21,125 bases of DNA from Perkinsus olseni. Taxonomy: Eukaryota; Perkinsozoa; Perkinsida; Perkinsidae. The notes under the pieces are model-generated. The model saw nothing but the letters and a program-made list of their open reading frames with translations. It did not search any database and had not been told where the DNA came from. The DNA lies in the NCBI GenBank assembly GCA_013115135.1, contig JABANP010000710.1:1-21125 (forward strand), in the 5' to 3' direction. The stretch's first letter is position 1; each line of letters begins with the position of its first letter. This document shows positions 10,034-18,516 of the stretch, in pieces. Position numbers and translations under genes: made by a program.

Positions 10034-10114
10034 TAACAGCTGCGAGATTCGAACTCGCGCCCTTAACGGACTAGCGCCTGAAGCTAGCGCCTTAGACCAC
10101 TCGGCCAAACTGTC
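10034..10114 (-). tRNA. tRNA-Leu(CAG), unit 2
   Basis: Identical to the unit 1 gene except in the variable arm, which is TCCGTTAAGGGC (one base longer). The change falls in the variable-arm loop and leaves the CC/GG stem intact, so function should be kept. Confidence 0.93.
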
Positions 10115-10611
10115 GATACTGCTACAGGTTTGAAAGTAGGCTTGTCGCTGAACATAGCGATAAAAGCTCGGGGCATGCCCCTTACGAGAGGCAATTCCCT
10201 TTCCTTGCAAGCTCGAAGTCAACTGCGGCGGTTCGCCTAAGCCGGAGTTGCGAAAAACTGGTGATTCCGGGATTCCTGCGGCTCAAGTACGCTTCGAGCG
10301 TTAGCTGAAAATACAGGAACGACCTGCAATCCATCTGTCTTGTCGGTCTTCCACATGAATGACACCGTTCTTCAGGAGACGTTTTACCTGCCCCTCTCGC
10401 CTTGAAGAAGAGACATGCCTCTGGGAAAAGCTTCCGAGTGCAACGCAGAATTTTCATGCAAGAAAATTCTTCGGAGGAACTCACTTAATTGTAGCAGCGA
10501 GGAGGCTGCTTGCAACAAACTTTGTAGTGATACTGGATGGGAGGGACGAAATTTTGTGACTTATAGGCCGCAAGTATGCGAGAAAACATCCGAATACGCC
10601 TGGATAGTTGA

Positions 10612-10683
10612 GTCGCTATCGTCTAGTGGTTAGGACGTCACGTTGTGGCCGTGGCACCCCCGGTTCTAACCCGGGTAGCGACT
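10612..10683 (+). tRNA. tRNA-His(GUG), unit 3, diverged
   Basis: Acceptor and anticodon intact, but the anticodon stem has a T-G pair, the variable region differs, and the T-loop is TTCTAAC, breaking the TTCRA rule. The surrounding unit is also the most diverged. It may be a pseudogene in decay. Confidence 0.75.
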
Positions 10684-10732
10684 AATATTATATAGTTAAG
10701 GTAGTCTTGTCAAAATTCAATCAGTACTTGCA

Positions 10733-10812
10733 TAACAGCTGCGAGTTTCGAACTCGCGCGCTTTCGGACTAGCGCCTGAAGCTAGCGCCTTAGACCACTC
10801 GGCCAAACTGTC
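10733..10812 (-). tRNA. tRNA-Leu(CAG), unit 3
   Basis: Acceptor, D-arm and anticodon arm as in unit 1. The variable arm is TCCGAAAGCGC (one stem base changed) and the T-loop is TTCGAAA. Probably still foldable. Confidence 0.85.
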
Positions 10813-11206
10813 GATAATGACAGAGGTTTAAATAGACTTGTCGCTGAACATAGCGATAAAAGCTCGGGGCATGCCCCTTACGAGAGACAATTCCCTTTCC
10901 TCGCAAGCTCGAAGTCAACTGAGGCAGTTCGCCTGAGCCGGAGTTGCGAAAAACTGGTGATTTTAGGATCCCTGCGGCTCAAGTACGTTTCGAGCGTTAG
11001 CTGAAAATACAGGAACGCCCTGCGATCCATCTGTCTTGTCGGTCTTCCACATGAATGACACCGTTCTTTTGGGGACGTGTTGCCTGCCCCTCTCGCCTTG
11101 AAGGAGACATGCCTCTGGGAAAAGCTTCCGAGTGCAACGCAGAATTTTCGTGACTTATAGGCCGCAAGTATGCGGAAAAAACATCCGAATACGCCTCCAA
11201 AGTTGA

Positions 11207-11278
11207 GTCGCTATCGTCTAGTGGTTAGGACGTCACGTTGTGGCCGTGACAACCCCGGTTCAAATCCGGGTAGCGACT
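11207..11278 (+). tRNA. tRNA-His(GUG), unit 4
   Basis: Identical to the unit 1 gene, including T at the discriminator position. Confidence 0.95.
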
Positions 11279-11327
11279 AATATTATATAGTTGAGGTAGT
11301 CTTGTCAAACTTCAATCAGCACTTGCA

Positions 11328-11407
11328 TAACAGCTGCGAGATTCGAACTCGCGCCCTTTCGGACTAGCGCCTGAAGCTAGCGCCTTAGACCACTCGGCCA
11401 AACTGTC
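11328..11407 (-). tRNA. tRNA-Leu(CAG), unit 4
   Basis: Identical to the unit 1 gene; discriminator A. Confidence 0.95.
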
Positions 11408-11805
11408 GATACTGCTATAGGTTTGAAAGTAGGCTTGTCGCTGAACATAGCGATAAAAGCTCGGGGCATGCCCCTTACGAGAGGCAATTCCCTTTCCTTG
11501 CAAGCTCGAAGTCAACTGCGGCGGTTCGCCTAAGCCGGAGTTGCGAAAAACTGGTGATTCCGGGATTCCTGCAGCTCAAGTACGCTTCGAGCGTTAGCTG
11601 AAAATACAGGAACGACCTGCAATCCATCTGTCTTGTCGGTCTTCCACATGAATGACACCGTTCTTCAGGAGACGTTTTACCTGCCCCTCTCGCCTTGAAG
11701 AAGAGACATGCCTCTGGGAAAAGCTTCCGAGTGCAACGCAGAATTTTCGTGACTTATAGGCCGCAAGTATGCGGAAAAAACATCCGAATACGCCTCCAAA
11801 GTTGA

Positions 11806-11877
11806 GTCGCTATCGTCTAGTGGTTAGGACGTCACGTTGTGGCCGTGACAACCCCGGTTCAAATCCGGGTAGCGACT
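11806..11877 (+). tRNA. tRNA-His(GUG), unit 5
   Basis: Identical to the unit 1 gene. It is the last tRNA-His before the 9.1-kb insertion. Confidence 0.95.
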
Positions 11878-11926
11878 AATATTATATAGTTGAGGTAGTC
11901 TTGTCAAACTTCAATCAGCACTTGCA

Positions 11927-12008
11927 TAACAGCTGCGAGATTCGAACTCGCGCCCTTTCGGACTAACGCCTTAGGCTAACGCCTTTGACCCCTTGGCCAT
12001 AACTAGTC
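11927..12008 (-). pseudogene. Chimeric tRNA-Leu at the left insertion junction, anticodon AAG
   Basis: The 3' half (minus strand: variable arm, T-arm, acceptor 3' strand, discriminator; 11927-11965) is identical to the array tRNA-Leu. From 11966 on it is a diverged imitation: anticodon loop CTAAGGC (AAG), anticodon stem TTAGC/GTTAG with G-U pairs, and D-arm TGGCCAAGGGGTCAAAGGCG, about 23 of 30 positions matching. The 5' acceptor strand GACTAGTTA has two extra bases against GACAGTT, so the acceptor pairs poorly. A and B boxes are both present, so transcription is possible, but a working tRNA is doubtful. Confidence 0.8.
11962..11971. repeat. Left direct repeat at the insertion boundary
   Basis: ACTAACGCCT here recurs at 21094-21103. 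Intact array copies read ACTAGCGCCT at this place, so both junctions share a G-to-A variant. It is probably the target-site duplication; the true duplication may be a 6-10 bp part of it. Confidence 0.7.
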
Positions 12009-12055
12009 GGCCAGGGTTTGGCCAGGCCGAAGGCCTGGCCAACCCCTGGCCGACT
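12005..12055. repeat. 51-nt near-perfect hairpin
   Basis: Two 24-nt arms (12005-12028 and 12032-12055) with one mismatch around a GAA loop, starting AGTCGGCCAGGG and ending CCCTGGCCGACT. It overlaps the 5' acceptor strand of the tRNA imitation and lies about 35 bp inside the left end of the insertion. Confidence 0.9.
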
Positions 12056-12071
12056 CTAGGATTCGGCCAGT

Positions 12072-12105
12072 AGTCGGCCAGGGGTCGAGTGCTAGTCGGC
12101 CAGGG
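12072..12105 (+). repeat. Further copies of AGTCGGCCAGGG
   Basis: The hairpin arm sequence recurs at 12072-12083 and 12094-12105, with a shorter TTCGGCCAG at 12062. They form a cluster of short direct and inverted repeats at the left end of the element. Confidence 0.8.
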
Positions 12106-12745
12106 CATACCGATTATGCGCTATCCTTACAACTTGCAAGTAATTTGTGACGCTGTAGTCCGCCTCGACCTTCTGTCTCGTTGCTCGAAAGAAAATGAAG
12201 AAAAAATTCCCTTTCCCGTTGATTCATTCTTGTTATCAGTGATATTGATTTCAAGCTCATCTTCATGCCGAATCCTATGCTCCTGGGCCTGGAATCCTGC
12301 TTTACTTTGCTCGAGTGCACAGCGCTGAGAGGAGATAGTCTCAGATAGATACGTATGGACCCCGTAAGGGTGGCTTCTGATAACAGGATCTTGGATTACT
12401 GTAATGTCCGGGGGATGAGGTATGGGGTGGTGTGGGAACGGGGGTACTGGGTAGGGGGTCATGAACAGAGTCCTGAACTCGAGAGGGCAGGGTAGAGTAG
12501 TAAGTGGTTGTTAGGCTCCGCGGAATAAGCTACCGATGGGGAGATACGAATGCTATGAGGGGAGAAACACTTGGACTAGCTCGAACCAATCAAGCTAGAG
12601 TAGTGTGAAAACACACACAAATTTATGGGAAACTGAGACAGAATTTGGGATCTGGATATTGCGCCTGCGATTCGCGCGCGGTCAGTAGTCTCCGGTGGTT
12701 GGTCGGATTTCACGCCGAAGGCGCCCACGATACCGTGTCCCATAG

Positions 12746-12778
12746 CGCGAGCAACTCATTGATGCGAGCGTGGCTCAA
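12746..12778 (+). repeat. Element motif copy 1
   Basis: CGCGAGCAACTC, an 8-nt spacer, then GAGCGTGGCTCAAC. Most diverged of the five copies. Confidence 0.6.
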
Positions 12779-13013
12779 CGAGCCCTCAGGGTTCGTGCGC
12801 TGACTGGTTGGGTAGTACCATCGATGCTGGCAAGGCCCTGCCGATGACTGAGGCCCTGCGCGCGAGACCACCTTGGATTTTCATCAACCGTAGTGTCACT
12901 CTCGTATCGGGAATGCCGATTTTGCACCATTCGTACCCCTTGAAATCTAACCAGTAACTGGTTAGCAGTTTCTTCGCGCCCATGCTGCAAGCACCAGCCG
13001 ACTGCCCCTATAG

Positions 13014-13046
13014 CGCGAGCAGCTCTACAGTGAGCATGTCTCAGCT
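13014..13046 (+). repeat. Element motif copy 2
   Basis: CGCGAGCAGCTC, a 6-nt spacer, then GAGCATGTCTCAGCT. AGCTC and GAGC could form a small hairpin. Confidence 0.75.
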
Positions 13047-13114
13047 GGTTCCATGGATCGGTGCGCTGGGCAGTCGAGAGGAATCAGCGCCACATCGACA
13101 GTACGCGCTCAATC

Positions 13115-13146
13115 CGCGAGCAGCTCCTCGGGAGCATGACTCAGCC
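13115..13146 (+). repeat. Element motif copy 3
   Basis: CGCGAGCAGCTC, a 5-nt spacer, then GAGCATGACTCAGCC. It ends about 130 bp before the transposase ATG. Confidence 0.75.
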
Positions 13147-13213
13147 GAAAGGCTGCGGATAGGGTCAACGTCGTGTGGATGGCTATTAATGCAATTGGCG
13201 CGCGAAACCTGTA

Positions 13214-13230
13214 GTATATAGTATATATAG
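13214..13230 (+). promoter_or_regulatory. TATA-like element before the transposase
   Basis: GTATATAGTATATATAG lies 44-60 bp before the ATG at 13274, a plausible core-promoter position. Composition alone supports it. Confidence 0.45.
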
Positions 13231-13273
13231 ACCTCTTCACTACAGCAGACTTTGTAATTTCTCTCCTCTTGTC

Positions 13274-16200
13274 ATGGGTCGTCAACACCGCGAACTCAGT
13301 GCCACTGAGATTCAGGATCGCGTAAAGAAGATTATTGAGCAGGGTGGTGCTCTGCTGCGTGGCCGACAGAATAAGACGGTGCGCGAGTTGGTCGACCAAT
13401 GGAAAAGAGGGGAAGCCATCAGGCTCGGGAAGTTTATTTATCAGAAAGGCCTCCCGACGAAACCATACGTCAGGGCGGACGCTTCTGTCTTCACTTCAAA
13501 GCCTGCTGCCGCAGCAGCAGTGCTGCGTCAGCTTCGAAGCCACCCCCTGCGAATGTGGTATTGTCGGAGCCACCCGCTTGCTCGGCAGAGCCATCTGTCA
13601 CGCCGGAGAGCTGTATTGGGGTAGAGGGTACCCATAGCAGTGATGCCGCGCAATGTGATGGCGACTCGCCATTAGATTCGCGCGATAGCGGTTACCCGTA
13701 CGACGTGCTGGGAACTTTAACGGAACCGTCTTGCTCGGCACAATCGTCCCCAGCGAGTACGGTACCCCCAAAAGCTCTCAAACCTGGGGCCTCCCTGTTG
13801 GAATGGGCTTCCAAGGGCTCAACAGCCGCTGATATATCTGATGGTGCTTCTCCGTCGCAGCGGGTTATACCGTGGAGCACTCAAGAGACAGTCGGCTGTG
13901 GAACTTGTCCCAAGTACCAAGCAGATTACGTTCTTGGGGAAATCACCCGTAAGGCTTCAAGCTCTACCTTTGCAGGATGGATTCGCGTGGACTACCCATC
14001 AATGTCTAAAGCACCGGACGTGAGCCGATACTTGCTGCGTGATACCTATATCTTCAACCCTTTGGTCGAGTTCAAAGAGCTGCTGGGAGTCAAGTCCTTG
14101 CCCTGTCCAGGGTGTGGAGGGACCCTCACCGTGCAAGGACTGAGTTCCCATGGTCCTCGAATTTGCGTTGATTTTCGCAAAGATTTCTGGGTGTGGCCGG
14201 TAACATTGGTGTGTACCGGTCCTTGCGCTAAGGCCCTTACTGACCGGCGCAAGAGGTTCCTCTCTTTGGCGGATGAATTTATGGCAGCTATGCCCGAAGA
14301 AGTACTTCGCTCGGTGCCCTTTGTCCCATCGGGCCCTGGCGGGAAGCTATTCTCACGTGAAGTTCTAACGTCGGTCCGACAGATAGCGGGCGGTGGTAAC
14401 ACTCTCGGGCACATCACCCAGCAAATCAATGCGAACCATGTCGAAGATTATCTGGAACGACGTACCCGATACACAGATCACTGCACTGCTAGGCGCTCCT
14501 CTCACGGCATGGCCTTCCGGTTGCAGAAGTTTTTCTCCTATCGATCGGGATCCTCCGGTACATCGTGATACACTGCAAAGGCTCTATCTGAGTGACTTCC
14601 AACGGCGGGAACCATACTTGCACGGTGCCATGAGCTGTCTGCTGGGGAGGGTGCTGAAGGCCGACCATTCTCACGTTGTGCAACTGCTACATGGTGCTGG
14701 TGCTAGCCAGCATTTCAGCGTCATGAACGAGGACTCTCTTATCATTGCTATGGGCGTTTGTGAAGGTGACGGAATAGACGAGTACGAGCAAATGCTTGTT
14801 GGGCTGGCGAAGCGTTATCAAGACTCCGCAGTACATCTAGGGGTAGAGGTCAATGACATTCTCCCTCTCTACGTATATGTGGATAAGGATTGCTGCAACG
14901 GGTACCTGCCGTCTGGCAGAGATTTCACATCCCACGCCGTTTGCTCTGATCCGCTCGGTCCGAGTGGTCCGTTAACACGTACGGATCGAGCATGGAAGAA
15001 GATCAACCCCAAAATCCGCCTTCGCTTGGATGCGTTCCACTTCATGCGTAGATTCGAGTTGGGCGTTACCCACGTGCAGCACGTGTTGTACCCGAAATTT
15101 GCATCAGATCTCCGGTACGCTATGTTCTGCAGGCATGAAGGTGACTGGCGGCGACTTGTTGATGCAGCCGTTCGGCATTATGGGAAACAGGGGCTCTCTC
15201 GTCACCAGGCTATTCAACGCGTGACTAAGGAGGATGTGCAGAAGTATTGCCGACGTCGAATTCCTCTCGGTGACGAGCTGTTCCGACGAGTGAGAGAAGT
15301 TATCGAACGATACGACAAGAAGGAGGTCGATGGTGTGCCATTGTATAACCGCTACATGCCTAAGATCTGGGAACACTTGCAAATTCACATAAGGCGAGGA
15401 TGCTTGTCAGAACCTGATCCCGTTGAAGACGGCACTCTACCATTATACACCCTGGTCGGTACGGAGTTCTATCGTGGGGACCCCTCTTGCCCACTCGAGG
15501 TGTATAGAACGTGTCGATCAACTAGTCAAGTTGAAGCCTACCACCGAGTATTGAAGAGCAACTTCCGTTCAGCTCACTGTGGGATAGAGCTAGGACACGC
15601 TCTGATTTGCGACTGTGCGTACCGATATAACTGCTCTCGTATTGCCCACGGTGCTACACAGGCTCGCCGCGTTGTGCGAGGGTCTGCCGAGGACGTGCTC
15701 CCTATCCCAGTTATGGACGCTCATTCTATCGCTGTTTTGAACAAGCGGAACTCCTTTCTCTTCGGTTCTGATGCTTACCCGCTGGTTACTCGTGAATATC
15801 ACGCTGACGATCCCGAGGAAGAGCTTTTTGGCCTTTCGTATACCAGATCTCGTGCAGCCGACGTGAAGAGTGGTACTGCTCCCCAGGAAGACAGCATCTG
15901 GGAGGACGCTTTCTGTCAAGCTCTTGAACAAGATGAGGGTACGGCGGGCGAGCTCGACCTGGCCACTCGCGATTTGGATGACACAGTGGCTTCTACTGGG
16001 GACTTGGAGTCGATTCTGGAATATCGCTATATCTCAAAGGATTCTGACAAGTCGGATGATGAAGCTGGGCCGGCACAGAAGCGGCTACGGCTCGCGTTCT
16101 CCGGTGGAATCGCTAGACCAAGATTGCCCAGCGTCTCGGAGGAGATGTCAGACTTAGTTCTGGAATTGGCTGCTGTTCACGGGAAAGACCTGGGTGCCAT

Positions 16201-17131
16201 ATTCAGAGACTACGAAGTGGAGTATCGTAAGAGGAAAGCCCTGGATGCGAGCTGCCAGCTGTATCAAACTTCGAGAGAGCTGATAGGGAGATTCTTGACT
16301 GGAGTGAGAAAACGCAGGGCTGCTGCGGAGATTGAAGTCGAAGACCCTCGAGGTCGAGACCGTATGCGGGCGCTGCAAGAACCTACAGTTGATGTTGCTG
16401 AAATCCTATTTGAGCCGAATGAAGCCGTCATGCATCCAGGTGTTCGGATCAGCGAACCAGCGGTCGAAGCTGTGCCCACGAATCCCTACTTGGTCCGCGC
16501 TAAATCTCTACTTGCGGATCCATCATTGGTCGAAAAGCTTGTGGAGAGCGTCAAATCTGCCACAGGACGCAAACCACCGACATGCACCTGGTGCCAGCTC
16601 CCTATTCGAACTGATACACATCCCATGCGAAATCACGCTGGTTTTAGTGGCCCGATGACGAAAACGACCGGTGTTCGCTACTGCCCGGTCAAATATCCCG
16701 ACTTGGCTGCTTTCGATAAGGAGATTCTACCTACAATGCTCGCGGATAGAGCGGCCAAGAAAGAGAAGTGCTTTCGTTGTGGATTGAGGTATGATGACCC
16801 CCAGAGTGAACATCGCTATCACCCTAAGGCGGTGGGTAAGAATAAAGCTCTTTATCGTCACTGCCCTGTTCACGACGCTCCCTTTCAAATATGGTGCGAA
16901 AGCGAAGAAGTTGTGAAAAGATTGATGGAGAGTGATAGGGCTAGGTGTCGCCAGGGTTTGCCCACTGGGAAAATGGGAAAATTTTCCCCAGGGAATTTCC
17001 GGGAAATATTTCCCTTGGGAAAAATCCCGGGTTCTTCCCTGGGAAAGGATGCGTTTGGCCACCCTAGGCAGTTTGCTGATGCACTAGATACGCAATGGAT
17101 GGAGAGAGAGGCGATAGCGACGACGATATGA
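13274..17131 (+). CDS. DUF6729-type DDE transposase, frame-disrupted
   Basis: Begins MGRQHRELSATEIQ at 13274. The reading changes frame at a C5 run (13543-13547) and again at a T5 run (14530-14534), so three ORF pieces make one protein. Order: charged N-terminus; low-complexity linker (about 13540-13850); a DUF6729-like zinc domain (CPGCGGTL near 14104, LVCTGPC near 14206, ending around YTDHC at 14482); an RNase H-like DDE core with likely catalytic D at 14663 (KADHS), D at 14882 (YVDKDCC) and E at 15533 (SQVEAYH), plus a conserved LDAFHFMRRF block near 15030; then a C-terminal Cys/His region (CTWC at 16583, CFRCG and HCPVHD near 16770-16880). The final 60 codons come from the hAT element inserted at 16952. 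Expected role: cutting and joining the host transposon at tRNA-Leu. As written it could not make full-length enzyme. Confidence 0.85.
16944..16951. repeat. Target-site duplication, left copy
   Basis: GGTGTCGC directly before the hAT element; exact copy at 17942-17949. Confidence 0.95.
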
Positions 17132-17941
17132 CAGCTGTGCTAGGTTTGAACTCATAAAGTGCATCCTCGCGTGAACGAGTGCGGTACATATCCGCTTCTG
17201 ACACCTCTAGCGGATTGTACAGTTCTTCGGAAAGACTGCTTCCTGATGATAATGAGGTATGAGCAAACTTTCGATGAGTTCACATTCCGTCCGACTCGGT
17301 GGCTAACCGAGGTACTGAATGGCGTTGTCCTCCTCGAATGGGAGCTGGAACGTCGTTGTTCGTTGACCTCGAGCCCTTGAGCTGGGGTACATATCGGCTT
17401 CTGACACCTCTAGCGAGCCATACATTGCTTCCTGGGGACAGTGAGGTCTTAGCGATTATACCAAGTACAACACGGCGCATAATGAAAGCTTCTATCGAGC
17501 TATAGGAAAAATCTGGCTGAGTTCGCAGCCCGTCAGATTTGGAGGCTGACCGAAGTACCGAACGGCATTGCCGAGGCATTGCCGGAACGCGGTTGTTTGT
17601 TGACTCCGATCCCTGGTACTGGGGTTACCCCAGTAGGGTACATATCCGCTTTCGACACCCCTAGCAGGGCATACAGTGGTTCCTGGTGATAGTGACGTAC
17701 AGACAAACTCTCGATAACTTCACCGCCCGGCCGACTCGGTGACTGAGCGAGGTAGCTAACGGGAGTGCCGAGTTTATACAGAAGTCGAAAGTTCCGGCTC
17801 GGAAGTCCCCACCGGAGCTGAGGCACGTCCGGCACTGCTTCAGACTCGCCGGAGTTTTTCCGGGAATTTGGAAAGGGAAATATCCGGGAAATTCCCTTTC
17901 CCGGAAATACTCAAAGTTTTTCCCAGTTCGGGCAAACCCTG
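16952..17941. mobile_element. Non-autonomous hAT-type element (990 bp)
   Basis: Ends CAGGGTTTGCCC...GGGCAAACCCTG are exact 12-bp inverted repeats. The match extends into ACTGGGAAAA after a 2-nt gap. An exact 8-bp duplication flanks it. CAGGG-type termini plus 8-bp duplications are the hAT signature. Subterminal zones (to about 17050 and from about 17855) are dense in GGGAAA/TTTCCC. There is no transposase ORF, so movement would depend on an enzyme in trans. It interrupts the 3' end of the DUF6729-type transposase gene. Confidence 0.93.
17187..17830. repeat. Three degenerate internal repeats of the hAT element
   Basis: Units begin at about 17187, 17389 and 17639, each with TACATATC(C/G)GCTT followed by GACACC(T/C)CTAGC. 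Later shared blocks include CCGACTCGGTG and ACCGA(G/A)GTAC. Unit lengths are about 200-250 bp, with deletions and insertions. Confidence 0.75.
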
Positions 17942-17949
17942 GGTGTCGC
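17942..17949. repeat. Target-site duplication, right copy
   Basis: GGTGTCGC directly after the hAT element, identical to 16944-16951. Confidence 0.95.
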
Positions 17950-18129
17950 AATAATGCGAGAGTGATGAAGGGCTCCATGCAGCGGGAAGATTCGTCGAGC
18001 AGGGATCTTAAAGGTGGGCGGAATGGTTTCTCTGATTTGGTTGAAACTGGTTTCTCCAGGACATGTGAATGGTTCGATGCGATTGCACAAGGTACCTCTA
18101 GCTCTTCGCGTGGGCAAGCCGAACTATAA
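17950..18129 (+). pseudogene. Severed 3' end of the transposase gene
   Basis: If the hAT element and one duplication copy are ignored, the frame ending at 16951 continues at 17950 for 59 codons without a stop and ends at TAA 18127-18129. The segment is Ser/Gly/Arg-rich with no recognised motif. An open run this long has roughly a 6% chance if random, so it is moderately supported as the former C-terminus. Confidence 0.6.
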
Positions 18130-18321
18130 ATCTTCGAAGACATGATGTCTGATCTCAGGGGCCGACGGAAACAATGGTACGGACGGAGAATTCGGACTCC
18201 AAATTTCGGAGAAGTGAGAATGTCAAGTTTAGGTACCGAAGCAGTATCATTGATACTAGACTTTCATAGTATGACATTAATACTCTTTGGTCCTCGCTAC
18301 TGCACCTTTTCCTGTACGCTC

Positions 18322-18354
18322 CGCGAGCAGCTCTCACAGAGTACGTCTCACCTG
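18322..18354 (+). repeat. Element motif copy 4
   Basis: CGCGAGCAGCTC, a 5-nt spacer, then GAGTACGTCTCACCT. It lies about 195 bp before the second ORF, or within its possible intron. Confidence 0.65.
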
Positions 18355-18516
18355 CTTTCGTCATGGTGCGGAGACTCAGGATGTCGTGGTGCGTAGTTCA
18401 CTAAGCAAGCTCAAAAATGTCAGTGCCATAATTTCATCACTAGTTCCCGTTGGACCCCACCTCATATCCGAATGCGAGTTTCATTTATGGACCGTTGAAT
18501 TTGGTTTAAGCACCGC

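Larger units (their letters stand above)
9115..11961. repeat. Tandem array of tRNA-His / tRNA-Leu units
   Basis: Five units, each with tRNA-His(GUG) on plus and tRNA-Leu(CAG) on minus, 3' ends facing across about 50 bp, followed by about 300-400 bp of conserved non-coding spacer. The tRNA-His starts are spaced 699, 699, 595 and 599 bp. The short units lack about 100 bp present at about 9755-9857 and 10454-10556. Unit 3 (10612-11200) is the most diverged; the others are nearly identical. The 100-codon minus-strand reading in the spacers is not conserved in all copies and is treated as non-coding. Confidence 0.95.
12106..13213. other. Left non-coding part of the insertion
   Basis: No convincing gene. 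A minus-strand 111-codon ORF (12127-12462; Pro/His-rich start, then charged residues) has no recognisable domain and is left uncalled. The stretch holds three copies of the CGCGAGCAGCTC-type motif and is probably the 5' region of the transposase gene. Confidence 0.5.

Noticed and set aside
9482..10484. Two identical 100-codon minus-strand ORFs in the array spacers (9482-9784, 10182-10484), with a related one at 4530-4787.
   Set aside because: The reading is not preserved in the shorter and diverged units, has no domain, and its recurrence follows from the tandem duplication.
12127..12462. 111-codon minus-strand ORF with Pro/His-rich start.
   Set aside because: No recognised domain, no supporting signals, and it lies in the presumed non-coding left part of the insertion.
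14046..14429. Long antisense ORFs opposite the transposase, for example 14046-14429 and 15590-15931.
   Set aside because: They are mirror readings of a well-supported coding region and show no domain of their own.
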